A stretch of 64,000 bases of DNA. Origin: an uncultured Pseudomonadota bacterium. GTDB lineage: Bacteria; Bdellovibrionota_B; Oligoflexia; Oligoflexales; CAIYRB01. Of this stretch, positions 46,138 to 55,985 are shown piece after piece. A program made the position numbers and the translations under genes. Where the stretch lies: positions 1-64,000 of the forward strand of contig CAIYRB010000198.1 of the NCBI GenBank assembly GCA_903928445.1, written 5' to 3'. Under the pieces are notes generated by a model. It ran no database searches. It was not told the DNA's origin and worked only from the letters and a program-made list of their open reading frames with translations. The first letter of the stretch is position 1, and each line of letters begins with the position of its first letter.

Positions 46138-47646
46138 TCACAGCAGCAAAGTATAGGCGGGATTTTCGCTCTCCCAGCTGAAAGGATAGCCGATTTGCTG
46201 CAGATGCCGCTCAAAATCCAGCCTTTCTTCGGGGCTTATCTCGAAGGCGATCAATACCCGGCCATAGTCAGCGCCATGGGAACGGTAGTGAAAAAGTGAA
46301 ATATTCCAGCGATGGCTGATCACCGCCAAAAAATCGGCCAGAGCACCCGGCCTCTCCGGAAAGACAAAGCTATAAAGTTCCTCTTCAATGGCCTGTGGCG
46401 CCCGCCCGCCCACCATATGACGAACATGCTCCTTCGCCAATTCATTGGCCGTTAAATCATGAAATTCATATCCATTTTGCTGCAAGCTCTCGATAAACCG
46501 TCCATGCATCGCACTGTGCTGTAGGGAGATCCCAAGGAGAATATAGGCCTCGGTTGCTCCACTTGTGCGATAATTGAACTCGGTGATACTGACGCCCTGC
46601 AGAATCGTTGTACAAAAATCTTTGAGCGAACCCGGCCTCTCCGCCAGCTTGATCGCCAGCAGACATTCACGCCCTGCACCAACGGTGGCCCGCTCGGCGA
46701 CAAATTGCAGCCTTTCGAAGTTCATGTTGGCGCCCGAGCTGATGGTCACAATATGCTGACCCTTCGCTCCAGTGGATTTAATGTAGGCTTTAGCACCTGC
46801 CCAAGACAGCGCTCCAGCAGGCTCCACCACAGTGCGGGTCTCGCGGTAGATGTCATGAATCGCTGAGCAAATTTCGTCCGTCGAGACTCGAATGAAGCCC
46901 TCGACCAAGGTCTGACAGATGGCAAAAGAATGGTGCCCAACCTGCTTAACCGCTACACCATCGGCAAATACCCCGACATTCTTGAGCACAACACGCTCGT
47001 GTGCCGCGACCGACCGAGCCATGGCATCGCTGTCGACGGGTTCAACGCCGTAGATGCGGACGTTCGGATAGAGAGCCTTGATGTAAATCGCTACCCCGGC
47101 TAAAAGTCCACCGCCACCGACTGGAACGAAGATGCAGTCTAGCTGGGGGCAATCCTCGACGATTTCTTTGCCAATGGTCCCCTGGCCGGCAATGACGAGC
47201 GGATCGTCAAAGGGATGAATCATGGTGGCCCCGGTATCTTGGGCTAGCTGCAGGCTGTGCTCGTAGGCCTGAGAGTAATGATCACCGACCAATATAACCT
47301 TCGCTCCATAGCTTGCGACCGCCTGGACCTTAATCTCCGGAGTCGTCGTCGGCATCACGACCCAGGCCGGAATTCCTAGCATCTTTGCCGAAAGCGCTAC
47401 ACCCTGACCATGGTTGCCTGCCGATGCGCAGATCACTCCTTTGGCCAGCTGCTCAGCACTCAAAGCCGCAATCTTGTTATAGGCACCGCGAATTTTGAAG
47501 GAAAAGATCGGCTGTAGATCTTCTCGCTTGATGTAGACCTTATTGCCGCTGGCAGCGCTCAGCGTTGGCGCCAAATCTAGGGGCGTGCGCCGTGCTACTT
47601 CATAGACGCGAGCTTTGAGAATTTCTTTAAACAGCCCTGAGTCCAT
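46138..47646 (-). CDS. ilvA: Threonine dehydratase, biosynthetic
   Basis: It makes 2-oxobutanoate, the first step to isoleucine. The PLP lysine is in FSFKIRGAYNK, with SAGNHGQGVALSA and VPVGGGGLLAGVA as cofactor loops. The C-terminal ~175 residues form two ACT-like domains (LLAIKLAERPGSLKDFCTTI and SFVFPERPGALADFLAVISHRWNISLFHYR), the arrangement through which Ile and Val act on E. coli IlvA. At 502 aa it matches the biosynthetic type. It lies upstream of the ilvE leader on the same strand with its own stop and no shared leader. Confidence 0.95.
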   Translation of the reverse strand: MDSGLFKEILKARVYEVARRTPLDLAPTLSAASGNKVYIKREDLQPIFSFKIRGAYNKIAALSAEQLAKGVICASAGNHGQGVALSAKMLGIPAWVVMPTTTPEIKVQAVASYGAKVILVGDHYSQAYEHSLQLAQDTGATMIHPFDDPLVIAGQGTIGKEIVEDCPQLDCIFVPVGGGGLLAGVAIYIKALYPNVRIYGVEPVDSDAMARSVAAHERVVLKNVGVFADGVAVKQVGHHSFAICQTLVEGFIRVSTDEICSAIHDIYRETRTVVEPAGALSWAGAKAYIKSTGAKGQHIVTISSGANMNFERLQFVAERATVGAGRECLLAIKLAERPGSLKDFCTTILQGVSITEFNYRTSGATEAYILLGISLQHSAMHGRFIESLQQNGYEFHDLTANELAKEHVRHMVGGRAPQAIEEELYSFVFPERPGALADFLAVISHRWNISLFHYRSHGADYGRVLIAFEISPEERLDFERHLQQIGYPFSWESENPAYTLLL

Positions 47647-47822
47647 TAGCTCGTGTTCCCGTTCTAGTGCAACAAAGGCTTATTGCGATGAAGGCTGGGC
47701 AATGTCCAGGGTAAACTCGGATATCCTCAATCTGCCAGTCACTTTCCCGGTGATCATCGCTGGTTAAAATTGGCAAGAGCGAATGGCTATGACCACGGCC
47801 CAGCCAGGTAGCGCCGATTACC

Positions 47823-50402
47823 TCAGCGATTGCCAGCCTTCCTTGCTCGCCGTGTCGACCACTGGTCAGTGACGTCGATTAATTTTTGCGCCATTTCTTG
47901 AATGGGCAGTTCGACTTCGACAGCACCATTCCGCATTGCCGCACCAGGCATGCCATAGACAACGCAGGTCGCCTCGTTCTGGCCCAATGTGTAGGCCCCA
48001 GACTCCCGCATGCGGAGCAATCCATCCGCCCCATCTTTTCCCATCCCGGTGAGAATCACGCCCACGGCGCCCGCACCCAAAACCTGCGCCCCCGAGCGAA
48101 ACAGCACGTCGACCGAAGGCATGTGCCCACTCACCGTTGATCCAGCAAAGACGCGCACCTTAAGTGCAGACGTCGTTTGCCTGAGATCCATTTGATAGCC
48201 ACCAGGTGCTATCAATACCCGACCATCTTTAACATCGTCGCCGTCAGCCGCCTCTTTAACTTCAAACGGCATAGTCGCGGCCAGGCTCGCGGCGAAGGCT
48301 TTGGAGAATTGTGCGGGAATATGCTGCACGATGACGATTGGCGGAATATTTGCTGGCATTTCCCGAAGAATCTCGCGCACAGCTTCAATTCCTCCGGTCG
48401 ATGATCCAATCAATATAATCGGGCGAATCCCACTCGCCTGGATCCGACGCCGAATCGGCGTAATTCTAGCTGGCTCGACGCGTACCTTAGCCCGACTAGC
48501 ACTCCTAAAGCGCTGGCAAATCTCGCTCGCGGACGCATCGATCTCACTTAGTGACGGCTTCTGAATGTAGTCGACGGCACCCGCCGCTAAGGCTTGCATC
48601 ACTTGATCACCCTGATCCATGCTCAAGGACGTGACCATCACGATCGGCAAGCGCAATTTTGGCACAAGAAGGCGTACTAAGGTCACACCGTCCACCTCCG
48701 GCATATTGACATCCAATGACAGTACGGTTGGTCTAAGTCGCGCGATCTGCTTTTCAACATCCAAAGGGTTTTGGCACTCGCCGACCACTTCAATGTCTGG
48801 GTCCCGAGCAAAGATATTACGCAACACCTGTCGGATCGTTTTCGAGTCGTCGACAATCAACACCCGAGTCTTTCCGTAGGAATCGTGTTGATTTCGTTCA
48901 ATAGGCAGCAAAGCACCGATTGGATTTTTAAAAGCACGGGATTCGCCAGGCGGCATCTCCCTTGAAGCCACCAACGGCTTACTCGCCTGCACTTGAGATT
49001 TACGCTCCAAGACACCCTGCGTAGGGGCAGCTGCGGTACCGACCGCATGGGTTGCCACCGCACACCTAAGCTTCATCTTTAATTCATCGCCGCGCTCCGC
49101 CATGTTACCCAAAGAGGGCTTCTCCACATAGTCGACGGCACCTAGTTCAAGGGTTTTCACGCCTAGCGTCGTTTCCTCGCGAGAAATCGAACTGAGCATG
49201 ACGATCGGCGGGTGCCCAAGCACTCGTCGCTGCTGCAGGTAGTCAACCCCGCTTTTCACTGGCATGTGTATGTCTAGCGCCATAACGTCAAAACTTAGGC
49301 GCGACGCCAGCTGTAAGGCTTCCTCGCCATTGGCTGCGGTACCAACGATGTCAAAACCCGCGTCCTTCGTCAGAATACTCTTAAGAATTGCCAGTATCGT
49401 CGGCGAATCATCGACCGCCAAAACACGAATGCGCGACTGTGGCAGCGTCTTCGTCTCTACCGTGCTTACAGTGGACTTGGTCACCCCAGCGCCACTTCCT
49501 GGGACATGACCTGTCATTGGGCTGGATAACACATCTGGCTTGGGAGCAAGCTGGTAGACAGAGGTACCAAGATTAGCAATAGGCAGCTTTAAGCCACTGA
49601 GGCTTTCTGTCGTGCCAATGACGAAATATGCATGAGAGGATAGAAATGCCATAATACGCGCAGTAACTTCGCGTATCTGTATCGGCGTAAAATAAATAAA
49701 AACGTTCCGACAGAAGACCAGATCGTAGGCCTCTCCCGGCTTGGGCGCTGATATCGCCATCAAGTTGCCGACATCAAAGCGACAAACCTGACGCAGAACA
49801 TCCTTAGCGCGAACAAAGTTCGCAATATCACCAGTCCCGCGCGCCCAGCAACCACTGGTATAGACCGCCGGAGCAGACTTGATCTCATCCATCCGATAGA
49901 CGCCATTCTTGGCAATCGCCACGGATTCAGGGTCAACATCGGTGGCATAGATTTCGAAGGTACCGCCAGGCATATGTTGCGGCCAATGCTGCGATAAAAA
50001 CATGGCCAATGAATAGGTTTCCTGGCCGCGGCTGCAAGCCATAGTCCAAACTCGCAGATGCCTTTTACCTAAGGCCTTGAGAGCTACCGCAATCCGGCCA
50101 AGGCCATGCTCCCGTAGAAACTCAAAGTGCTCGAATTCGCGAAAGAAAAAGGTATGATGCGTCGTCAGTAGAGAAACCAAAGCAGCGGTTTCAGCGGTCA
50201 GATGTGCCTCGAGGTAGCGCTCATAAGCACGTGGATCAGACATTCCCAGGTCGATCATACGCCGCGAAATGCGCGCTTCGACCATCGAACGCTGGCGCTC
50301 GCCAAGCTGAACGCCGGTAATTTCGTGAACCAAACCCGAGACTCGGTCGATCAAGCGCTGGCCAAGCTCAGGTGCTGGGAGCAACGGCGCAACTGTGGAC
50401 AT
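47823..50402 (-). CDS. CheR methyltransferase - receiver - receiver - CheB methylesterase fusion
   Basis: One 859-aa protein holding both opposed adaptation enzymes. CheR part (about 1-285): TTHHTFFFREFEHFEFL, SAM loop ACSRGQETYSLAM (family ACSTGEEPYSIAM), EIYATDVDPESV, LVFCRNVFIYF. Receiver 1 (about 325-445): VLAVDDSPTI, MALDIHMP, MLSSIS, VEKPS. Receiver 2 (about 515-630): VLIVDDSKTI, LSLDVNMP, MVTSLS, IQKPS. CheB (about 665-850): catalytic Ser in LIGSSTGG, His in VVQHIPAQF, Asp in LTGMGKDGADG. All catalytic and phosphorylation residues look intact. It is last in cheA-cheW-mcp-cheRB, with its ATG directly after the mcp stop. Confidence 0.93.
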   Translation of the reverse strand: MSTVAPLLPAPELGQRLIDRVSGLVHEITGVQLGERQRSMVEARISRRMIDLGMSDPRAYERYLEAHLTAETAALVSLLTTHHTFFFREFEHFEFLREHGLGRIAVALKALGKRHLRVWTMACSRGQETYSLAMFLSQHWPQHMPGGTFEIYATDVDPESVAIAKNGVYRMDEIKSAPAVYTSGCWARGTGDIANFVRAKDVLRQVCRFDVGNLMAISAPKPGEAYDLVFCRNVFIYFTPIQIREVTARIMAFLSSHAYFVIGTTESLSGLKLPIANLGTSVYQLAPKPDVLSSPMTGHVPGSGAGVTKSTVSTVETKTLPQSRIRVLAVDDSPTILAILKSILTKDAGFDIVGTAANGEEALQLASRLSFDVMALDIHMPVKSGVDYLQQRRVLGHPPIVMLSSISREETTLGVKTLELGAVDYVEKPSLGNMAERGDELKMKLRCAVATHAVGTAAAPTQGVLERKSQVQASKPLVASREMPPGESRAFKNPIGALLPIERNQHDSYGKTRVLIVDDSKTIRQVLRNIFARDPDIEVVGECQNPLDVEKQIARLRPTVLSLDVNMPEVDGVTLVRLLVPKLRLPIVMVTSLSMDQGDQVMQALAAGAVDYIQKPSLSEIDASASEICQRFRSASRAKVRVEPARITPIRRRIQASGIRPIILIGSSTGGIEAVREILREMPANIPPIVIVQHIPAQFSKAFAASLAATMPFEVKEAADGDDVKDGRVLIAPGGYQMDLRQTTSALKVRVFAGSTVSGHMPSVDVLFRSGAQVLGAGAVGVILTGMGKDGADGLLRMRESGAYTLGQNEATCVVYGMPGAAMRNGAVEVELPIQEMAQKLIDVTDQWSTRRARKAGNR

Positions 50403-52577
50403 CTAAAGGTCCTCAAAGCGGGGGTCATCGGCCATCGGCACGCTGTCACCACCGACGGCTTTAGCTGCGCGTGGGCGGCCCCCAGCCGCCGCATTTGCGG
50501 CGCGGTCGTTAGCTACAGCAAGCGATGGACTGGGGCGCCTTAATTCGTGTACCTGAGCGGAACGAACGGATTCGGTCGAGCGGTGCGAAGGAGACGTAGG
50601 CCTAGTGCTTGGCACCAACGGATGCCCCTGCTGTGGAGTGCGGGACGCAGGAGAAGCCGCACTTCCTTGTACGATCTGCCGCAGCTCCTGGGTGTTGTGA
50701 GCCAGCGTCGAAACTCGCTCAGCGATCCGTTCCGCTTCTTCAGCAGTTGACCTTGAAGCACTAGAGTTAGCATGAGTGACCTGATCGATCTGATTAATCG
50801 CCTTGGTGATTTCTGCAAGTCCGGTCGATGTCTCGGCCGTTGCATTCGATATTTCGCCGACCATGGCGCCAACACTGGTCACGTTTTGCACTACTTCCTC
50901 AAGCGCTACATCACATTGACGGGCCAGACCGACCCCGGTTTCAACCCGGGCGCGGCCACTGCGTACAGCTTGCTCCACCCTGGTTTTCGTATCGCTTACG
51001 ATCTGCTCGACTCGCCGAATCGATCCGTCGAGCATGTCAGAAATTTCCCTAGCGGCTTTGCCACTCATCTGCGCCAAATTGCCAACCTCTTCGGCAACGA
51101 CGGCGAATCCCTTACCGTGCTCTCCCGCACGGGCTGCCTCTACCGAGGCGTTAAACGACAGTAGTTTTGTTTGGAAGACGATCTCGTTGATGACTTTGGT
51201 TTTGCCGCCAATTTCATTGATCACTCGCGTAATTTCGACCAGTTGACGATTCGATTCCTCAACCTGGTGGGCGACCTCAGAATTGCTAGCATTGATTTCA
51301 TCCATAGCACCAATCATGCTCTGTACAGCGGCACGACTACGCCCAGCGGCATCTTGGCTTGATGCGGCGACTCGCCGAGACTGCTCGGCATTCTCAGCAC
51401 TTTTGCGGACCATTGCATTCATTTCTTCGACCGACGCCGCGGTTTCTTGCACCGCCGCCGCCTGTTCGGTAACCGCCGAAGCTAGTTCACTAGACGTCGT
51501 TGAAATGGCATCGGCAGCCTGCCTCGTCTCGTCAGTCGCTTGCACTAGAGCTGCATTTACCCTTGTCAGCTTGGCGGTGGTGCGATTTATCGCGACGTAG
51601 ACCAACACCATGGTCGCAAAGATAAGCAAAATCGAAATCACAGCCATCACCAATACATCGCCCTCGGCTGGATCATGCTTGGATATCATGACACCAACGC
51701 GCCAATTTAGACCTGGATAAGAGGAATAGCCCTTGGACGGGGCAACGCCGATATGGGCCGACCCAGACAACCCAGCAACCCGCGTGTCCCTGACAAAATT
51801 GCGCGGCGTCGTGGTCGCTGTTGCGGCCTCCGAGCTTAGGAACTTTTCCTTTAACACTGCGGTCTCTTTGCTCGAATCCGACAGCGTGGTTCCATCTTGG
51901 CGCATCAAAATCGTCTCAACTTGCTGCACCGACTCGCTTTTCGCTGTATTTGCTGACTCGGCTAGAACGGCTTGAACGACATCCTTCCATGACACGACAT
52001 TTCGCCACACTCCGATAAGCTCACCGTTTTTTCCATGAATCGGCGCTGAGAACGCCATTGCTGCGCCATCGCTGGAGAATGTTTGGCCACTCATTGCATC
52101 AAAATACAGGTCTTCAATAAATGAGGTTCCAGGCTTAACCGCGCCGCTGGTGTTCGCTTTAAACCATTCCGCGTCTGCCGCAGATTGGCCGATAAACCTT
52201 TGCATTTGTAACGGTTGACCAGTCTTTGACCCGCCATTCACCGCGACAAGTATCCCCTTCGCATCATAGACCGTCATAAGATCGTAGATCGGAGCATAGA
52301 TCTTGATCATGACATCCATGAAGTCGCGGATTTTCTGCGCATCTCCGCTTATTGCTGCTTCAGACGAAGCAAATGCTTGAACATCGCCGTAGCGCTCAAA
52401 CAAGTTACGGTCGAGAATATCAGCAATGGTCTTTGCCGCCGTTTCAGATACAATACCTCGACCCCTATCAATCGTTCGAATCTCGCTCCAAATATTGATG
52501 AGCGTCGATGAAACGCCGATGATCCCAAGTACCAGAGTCAGTGCCAGGAGGCGAAATTTGAGTGATCGATGCTGCAT
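50403..52577 (-). CDS. Methyl-accepting chemotaxis protein
   Basis: An inner-membrane chemoreceptor. TM1 ([21 protein letters not shown]) is followed by a large ~280-aa periplasmic dCache-like sensor, TM2 ([22 protein letters not shown]) and a signalling coiled coil with hairpin tip [33 protein letters not shown]. After the coil there is an ~80-aa Ser/Pro/Arg-rich tail ending DDPRFEDL. A flexible tail ending in an acidic-aromatic motif resembles the tethers that dock adaptation enzymes, so it may recruit the adjacent CheR-CheB fusion; that is inference. Ligand unknown. Confidence 0.93.
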   Translation of the reverse strand: MQHRSLKFRLLALTLVLGIIGVSSTLINIWSEIRTIDRGRGIVSETAAKTIADILDRNLFERYGDVQAFASSEAAISGDAQKIRDFMDVMIKIYAPIYDLMTVYDAKGILVAVNGGSKTGQPLQMQRFIGQSAADAEWFKANTSGAVKPGTSFIEDLYFDAMSGQTFSSDGAAMAFSAPIHGKNGELIGVWRNVVSWKDVVQAVLAESANTAKSESVQQVETILMRQDGTTLSDSSKETAVLKEKFLSSEAATATTTPRNFVRDTRVAGLSGSAHIGVAPSKGYSSYPGLNWRVGVMISKHDPAEGDVLVMAVISILLIFATMVLVYVAINRTTAKLTRVNAALVQATDETRQAADAISTTSSELASAVTEQAAAVQETAASVEEMNAMVRKSAENAEQSRRVAASSQDAAGRSRAAVQSMIGAMDEINASNSEVAHQVEESNRQLVEITRVINEIGGKTKVINEIVFQTKLLSFNASVEAARAGEHGKGFAVVAEEVGNLAQMSGKAAREISDMLDGSIRRVEQIVSDTKTRVEQAVRSGRARVETGVGLARQCDVALEEVVQNVTSVGAMVGEISNATAETSTGLAEITKAINQIDQVTHANSSASRSTAEEAERIAERVSTLAHNTQELRQIVQGSAASPASRTPQQGHPLVPSTRPTSPSHRSTESVRSAQVHELRRPSPSLAVANDRAANAAAGGRPRAAKAVGGDSVPMADDPRFEDL

Positions 52578-52620
52578 ATGATACCCCTATGTTGTTCGTT
52601 TAATTTCTTTGAAAAAATAT

Positions 52621-53130
52621 TTACGATGCTGCGGCCAACTTTTTCATCGCGATTAAATCCTCCAGAGAGAGGGCCTTTGGCAGGTCAAGCACCAGCACCA
52701 AGCGTTGATCCCGTCTAGCCACACCCTGGATATATTCGGCATTAACTCGAGTATCGACGTCTGGCCGAGGAGCAATATCCGCATCATCCAAGGTCATCAC
52801 GGCCTCCACGGAATCAACGACGACGCCAAACCTGAGTGGTTCAAAGTCACAGATGACCACCGCAGTTTCACTACTCCGCTCTGATTTGAAGCCAAGCTTG
52901 GCTCGCAAATCAAAGATAGAAATGATCTGACCACGTAGGTTCATGATGCCGAGAAAGTGTGCTGGTGTATGCGGGACTCGCGTCGTCTCGGGCATGGCAA
53001 CTACTTCCCGAATCGATAGCAGCGGTATTGCGAAGTCCTCCTCGGCAAGGCGGAAGCGAAGGTAGCGACTGTGATGACTTGATGCAGCACCTTTGACGAG
53101 TGCTAGTCCCTGATGTGTTCTTTCGTTCAT
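52621..53130 (-). CDS. cheW: Chemotaxis adaptor CheW
   Basis: It couples receptors to CheA. A 169-aa CheW domain: YLRFRLAEEDFAIPLLSIREVVAM, HFLGIMNLRGQIISIFDLRAKLG (conserved N-L-R-G) and FGVVVDSVEAVMTL. It overlaps the cheA stop by four bases (53127-53130), so the genes are coupled. A few extra residues at the N-terminus (about 20) have no recognised role. Confidence 0.95.
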   Translation of the reverse strand: MNERTHQGLALVKGAASSHHSRYLRFRLAEEDFAIPLLSIREVVAMPETTRVPHTPAHFLGIMNLRGQIISIFDLRAKLGFKSERSSETAVVICDFEPLRFGVVVDSVEAVMTLDDADIAPRPDVDTRVNAEYIQGVARRDQRLVLVLDLPKALSLEDLIAMKKLAAAS

Positions 53131-54881
53131 GCGGCACCCCTGGATCTTTTGTCCTTTTTAACTAGCTCCTTGAGATCAAGAATCAGCGCCGCGGTACCAT
53201 CGCCGAGAACGGCTCCTCCGGTCACGCCACGCGATTGCCTGACTTCACTGCCGAGTCGCTTGATCACCACCTGTTGCCTCGACACGATTTCATCAACCGT
53301 GATGGCAAATGGTTGACCCTTATCGCGAATGATCATCGCGGTTTCGTCTGGTGGCTGATTCTTCAGTCCGCGCTGGCCCAACTGTGTGGCGAGTGAATGC
53401 ATCGGAATATGCTCTCCGCGCAGGCTCAAAATGGCGCCCAGCCCGACGACGTTGTGAACATCCTCGCGGCGTGCGCGAATGGACTCATGCACCTGCGTCA
53501 AAGGAATCACGTAGCGCTCACTACCCGACCGCACCACGAGGCCATCGATAATCGCTAGGGTCAACGGCAGGTAGATGCGAAAAGTCGTGCCCTTTCCTAG
53601 CTCTGTCACCATTTGGATCTCACCCTTCAGCACTGTTTCGACGTTGGTCTTCACCACATCCATGCCAACCCCACGTCCGGAGATATCTGATGCGGATGCC
53701 TTGGTGGAAAACCCTGCGATGAAAATCAGGTTTTGACACTCCTCTTGGGTCAAAGACTGGTCGGTTCGAATCAGACCTTTCTCGACGGCCTTCTGCCGCA
53801 AAACCTGGGCGTTTAGGCCCTTCCCATCGTCGGATATTTCCAACATGATTTTTCCACCCTCATGCCCCGCCGAAAGGCGGATGCGACCTTTGGCAGACTT
53901 ACCAGCCGCCGCGCGTTCACCAGGTGTTTCAATGCCGTGATCAGAGGCATTGCGGATGAGATGCACCAAGGGATCGCCAAGCAGGTCCACGACCGTCTTG
54001 TCCAATTCGGTATCTTCACCATTGAGCTCTAGCTCGATTTCCTTACCGAGGCTTTTTGCGGTGTCGCGGACAATGCGCTGCATTTTTTGAAAGGTCTGGC
54101 GCAGCGGCATCATCCGCAGACTCATTGAATTGTCCTGGATTTCCTTTGTAATTTTTGCTAGTTGAACCACAGTCTTCTGCAACAGCGGTGATTCAATCTG
54201 ATGCCGCTGCTGACTTAAAACAGTCTGCAAAATGACCAGCTCACCGATCATGGTGACGAGGCTGTCAACCCGCCCAAGGCTGACGCGAATACTGTCGTCT
54301 ACGACGGAAGACACGGCTTTCTTAGCCGCAGCGGCTTCAACCTGCGCCTTGGCAAGGTTAGCTGCCGGGGGAGGTAAGGGTTGATCAACAGGTGGGTGCA
54401 GCATGGAGGCTACAGCAGCCTGCTCAGGCTCTACAGGTGGCGCGGGATCCGTAAATATCTCAAAGCCAACCTCAGCAACGCTACTTGGGTTCGCTAGCTG
54501 GCCATTGATCGCCGCCTTTAGCCGTTCAGCAAGCTCTGGATCGGTGGCCACTGCGTCACCGCCGCGTTGACCGAGTACCATACGCCTAAGTTCGTCATTG
54601 CATCGTAAGAGCAAGTCAAAGACCTGCTGTGACACAGGAATTTCCTGATTTTTAATCTTCAGCATCAGGGACTCGAGATCGTGGGTAAATGCGCCAATCT
54701 CTGCCAAGCCCACAGCCTTCGAACTGCCCTTTAGGTTATGGGCTGAACGAAAGATTTGATCGATTAGTTGGGTATTCGTTCGATCGTTTTCCCAAGCCAA
54801 AAACGCGTGTTCCAGCGTCTCAAGCGTATCGACCGCTTCTTCAAGGAAAGTAGCCCTAAGCTGTTGCTGTAATTCGTCCAC
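53127..54881 (-). CDS. cheA: Chemotaxis histidine kinase CheA
   Basis: The receptor-coupled kinase. P1 has the phospho-accepting His in FRSAHNLKGSSKAVG (about residue 48). A Pro/Ala-rich linker of ~70 residues takes the place of a P2 (CheY/CheB-binding) domain. P3 dimer (SLGRVDSLVTMIGELVILQ), P4 ATPase (DPLVHLIRNASDHGIE, ISDDGKGLN, GRGVGMDVVK, GKGTTF) and CheW-like P5 follow. At 584 aa it is shorter than E. coli CheA, consistent with loss of P2. No cheY is in the operon; receivers exist in the CheR-CheB fusion. Confidence 0.95.
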   Translation of the reverse strand: MDELQQQLRATFLEEAVDTLETLEHAFLAWENDRTNTQLIDQIFRSAHNLKGSSKAVGLAEIGAFTHDLESLMLKIKNQEIPVSQQVFDLLLRCNDELRRMVLGQRGGDAVATDPELAERLKAAINGQLANPSSVAEVGFEIFTDPAPPVEPEQAAVASMLHPPVDQPLPPPAANLAKAQVEAAAAKKAVSSVVDDSIRVSLGRVDSLVTMIGELVILQTVLSQQRHQIESPLLQKTVVQLAKITKEIQDNSMSLRMMPLRQTFQKMQRIVRDTAKSLGKEIELELNGEDTELDKTVVDLLGDPLVHLIRNASDHGIETPGERAAAGKSAKGRIRLSAGHEGGKIMLEISDDGKGLNAQVLRQKAVEKGLIRTDQSLTQEECQNLIFIAGFSTKASASDISGRGVGMDVVKTNVETVLKGEIQMVTELGKGTTFRIYLPLTLAIIDGLVVRSGSERYVIPLTQVHESIRARREDVHNVVGLGAILSLRGEHIPMHSLATQLGQRGLKNQPPDETAMIIRDKGQPFAITVDEIVSRQQVVIKRLGSEVRQSRGVTGGAVLGDGTAALILDLKELVKKDKRSRGAA

Positions 54882-54947
54882 GTCCCCTCTGCCCTTAAAC
54901 CAGGTTCACAAAGGCCCATCGGTCAAATTCAAAATTTATTTAGGCAA

Positions 54948-54976
54948 AATATGCGAGAGGGTATCTTTAGTTGCAA
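54948..54976 (-). promoter_or_regulatory. Possible promoter of the chemotaxis operon
   Basis: On the minus strand TTGCAA and CATATT are spaced by 17 bases, about 70 bases before cheA. No convincing sigma-28 (flagellar) box was seen here. Confidence 0.35.
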
Positions 54977-55206
54977 TTACCTTGAGTTTTTAGCCATGCA
55001 GCTTTGGATGCGGCGGTTTGGTTGGTCCGTTGGTCCACGCGCGATACGCCCCGGCCACTATCCTAGGTCCTCACTAGATGTAAGTTGTCAGAAATTATGA
55101 GAACATGAGATTAAACTAAGTAATATTTATACTTGCACATCTAAGTCAGATGCCTAAGCTCGCCAGGTGACTAGGGTTACTCTTCTAACTTTTAAAGGAG
55201 ATCCTC
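54977..55206. other. Divergent intergenic region cheA / DUF4142 gene
   Basis: A/T-rich sequence containing regulatory DNA for both directions. There is no reading frame of note and no clear repeat. The DUF4142 gene's ribosome-binding site AAAGGAG ends this stretch. Confidence 0.5.
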
Positions 55207-55878
55207 ATGATTCACGGCAACTTCCGCATCGTTATGTTGACGGCCACCCTTTCCGTACCCAGCCTTGGTTTGAGCGCGCCCGCCCCTGGAGGCGATGCCA
55301 GCGAGCAACCTGGTCGACTTGGTCGTGGTCACGGGCATGGTCATGGCCAAGTCCAACAGGTTAGGCAGGGAGCTCAGCGCCCTTTCGGTGGCGAAGAGGA
55401 CGAAGATTATGCCGACAAACTCAGTGAGCCGGAGGTTGCTGGGATACTTGCATCGGCAAACAACGGAGTTTTAGAGATCGCCAAGCTGGCTGTGTCGCGG
55501 GCCACCGGCAAGGAGATCAAAGAGTTTGCCGTGACCTTGGTAAAAGACCATAGCGATGTCACCAGGAGGGCGGGCGAGGTCAACTCGCAGCTTGGTCAAG
55601 AACCACGCGAAACTATGAAGAGCATGCAGCTAAAGGCCTCATCGATCCTCAATCTTGCGATCCTTAATGCGGCGCAGGGGATTGAATTTGACAAGATGTT
55701 TCTCGGCCAAACAATCGAGCGCCACGAAGAGCTGCTCGGCCTGATCGACGGGGAGTTAGTGCCAGCGGCTCAGAGCGATAAGCTGAAGGCATTTCTTACC
55801 GACCTACGCTCGGTCGTCGTGGCACACATCGAAGCAGCAAAAAAACTCCACTTCGATCTCGTTGATGTCCCTAGCTGA
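55207..55878 (+). CDS. Exported DUF4142 protein
   Basis: A signal peptide (IVMLTATLSVPSLGLSA) is followed by a Gly/His-rich stretch (GRGHGHGHG) that could bind metal. A helical DUF4142 domain follows: VAGILASANNGVLEIAKLAVSRATGKEIKEFAVTLVKDHSDV and HIEAAKKL. DUF4142 proteins are ferritin-like in predicted fold, and the function is not settled. AAAGGAG lies seven bases before ATG. It stands alone with a hairpin terminator after it. Confidence 0.87.
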   Translation: MIHGNFRIVMLTATLSVPSLGLSAPAPGGDASEQPGRLGRGHGHGHGQVQQVRQGAQRPFGGEEDEDYADKLSEPEVAGILASANNGVLEIAKLAVSRATGKEIKEFAVTLVKDHSDVTRRAGEVNSQLGQEPRETMKSMQLKASSILNLAILNAAQGIEFDKMFLGQTIERHEELLGLIDGELVPAAQSDKLKAFLTDLRSVVVAHIEAAKKLHFDLVDVPS

Positions 55879-55905
55879 TCGAACTAACAAGCTTTAACCG
55901 TCTTG

Positions 55906-55933
55906 GGGCCATCGACTATGTCGGTGGCCCTTT
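55906..55933 (+). terminator. Terminator hairpin after the DUF4142 gene
   Basis: GGGCCATCGA pairs with TCGGTGGCCC (10 pairs with one G-T) around CTATG, followed by TTT. It lies 28 bases after the stop codon. Confidence 0.6.
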
Positions 55934-55985
55934 GCGATGGCGACAATGGCAGCCAAGCCGCCGCTTCGCTCATCGTGGTAAGGCG

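Noticed and set aside
47665-47745. 25-codon frame upstream of ilvA as a second leader peptide
   Set aside because: It has few Ile codons in a row and no terminator hairpin follows before ilvA.
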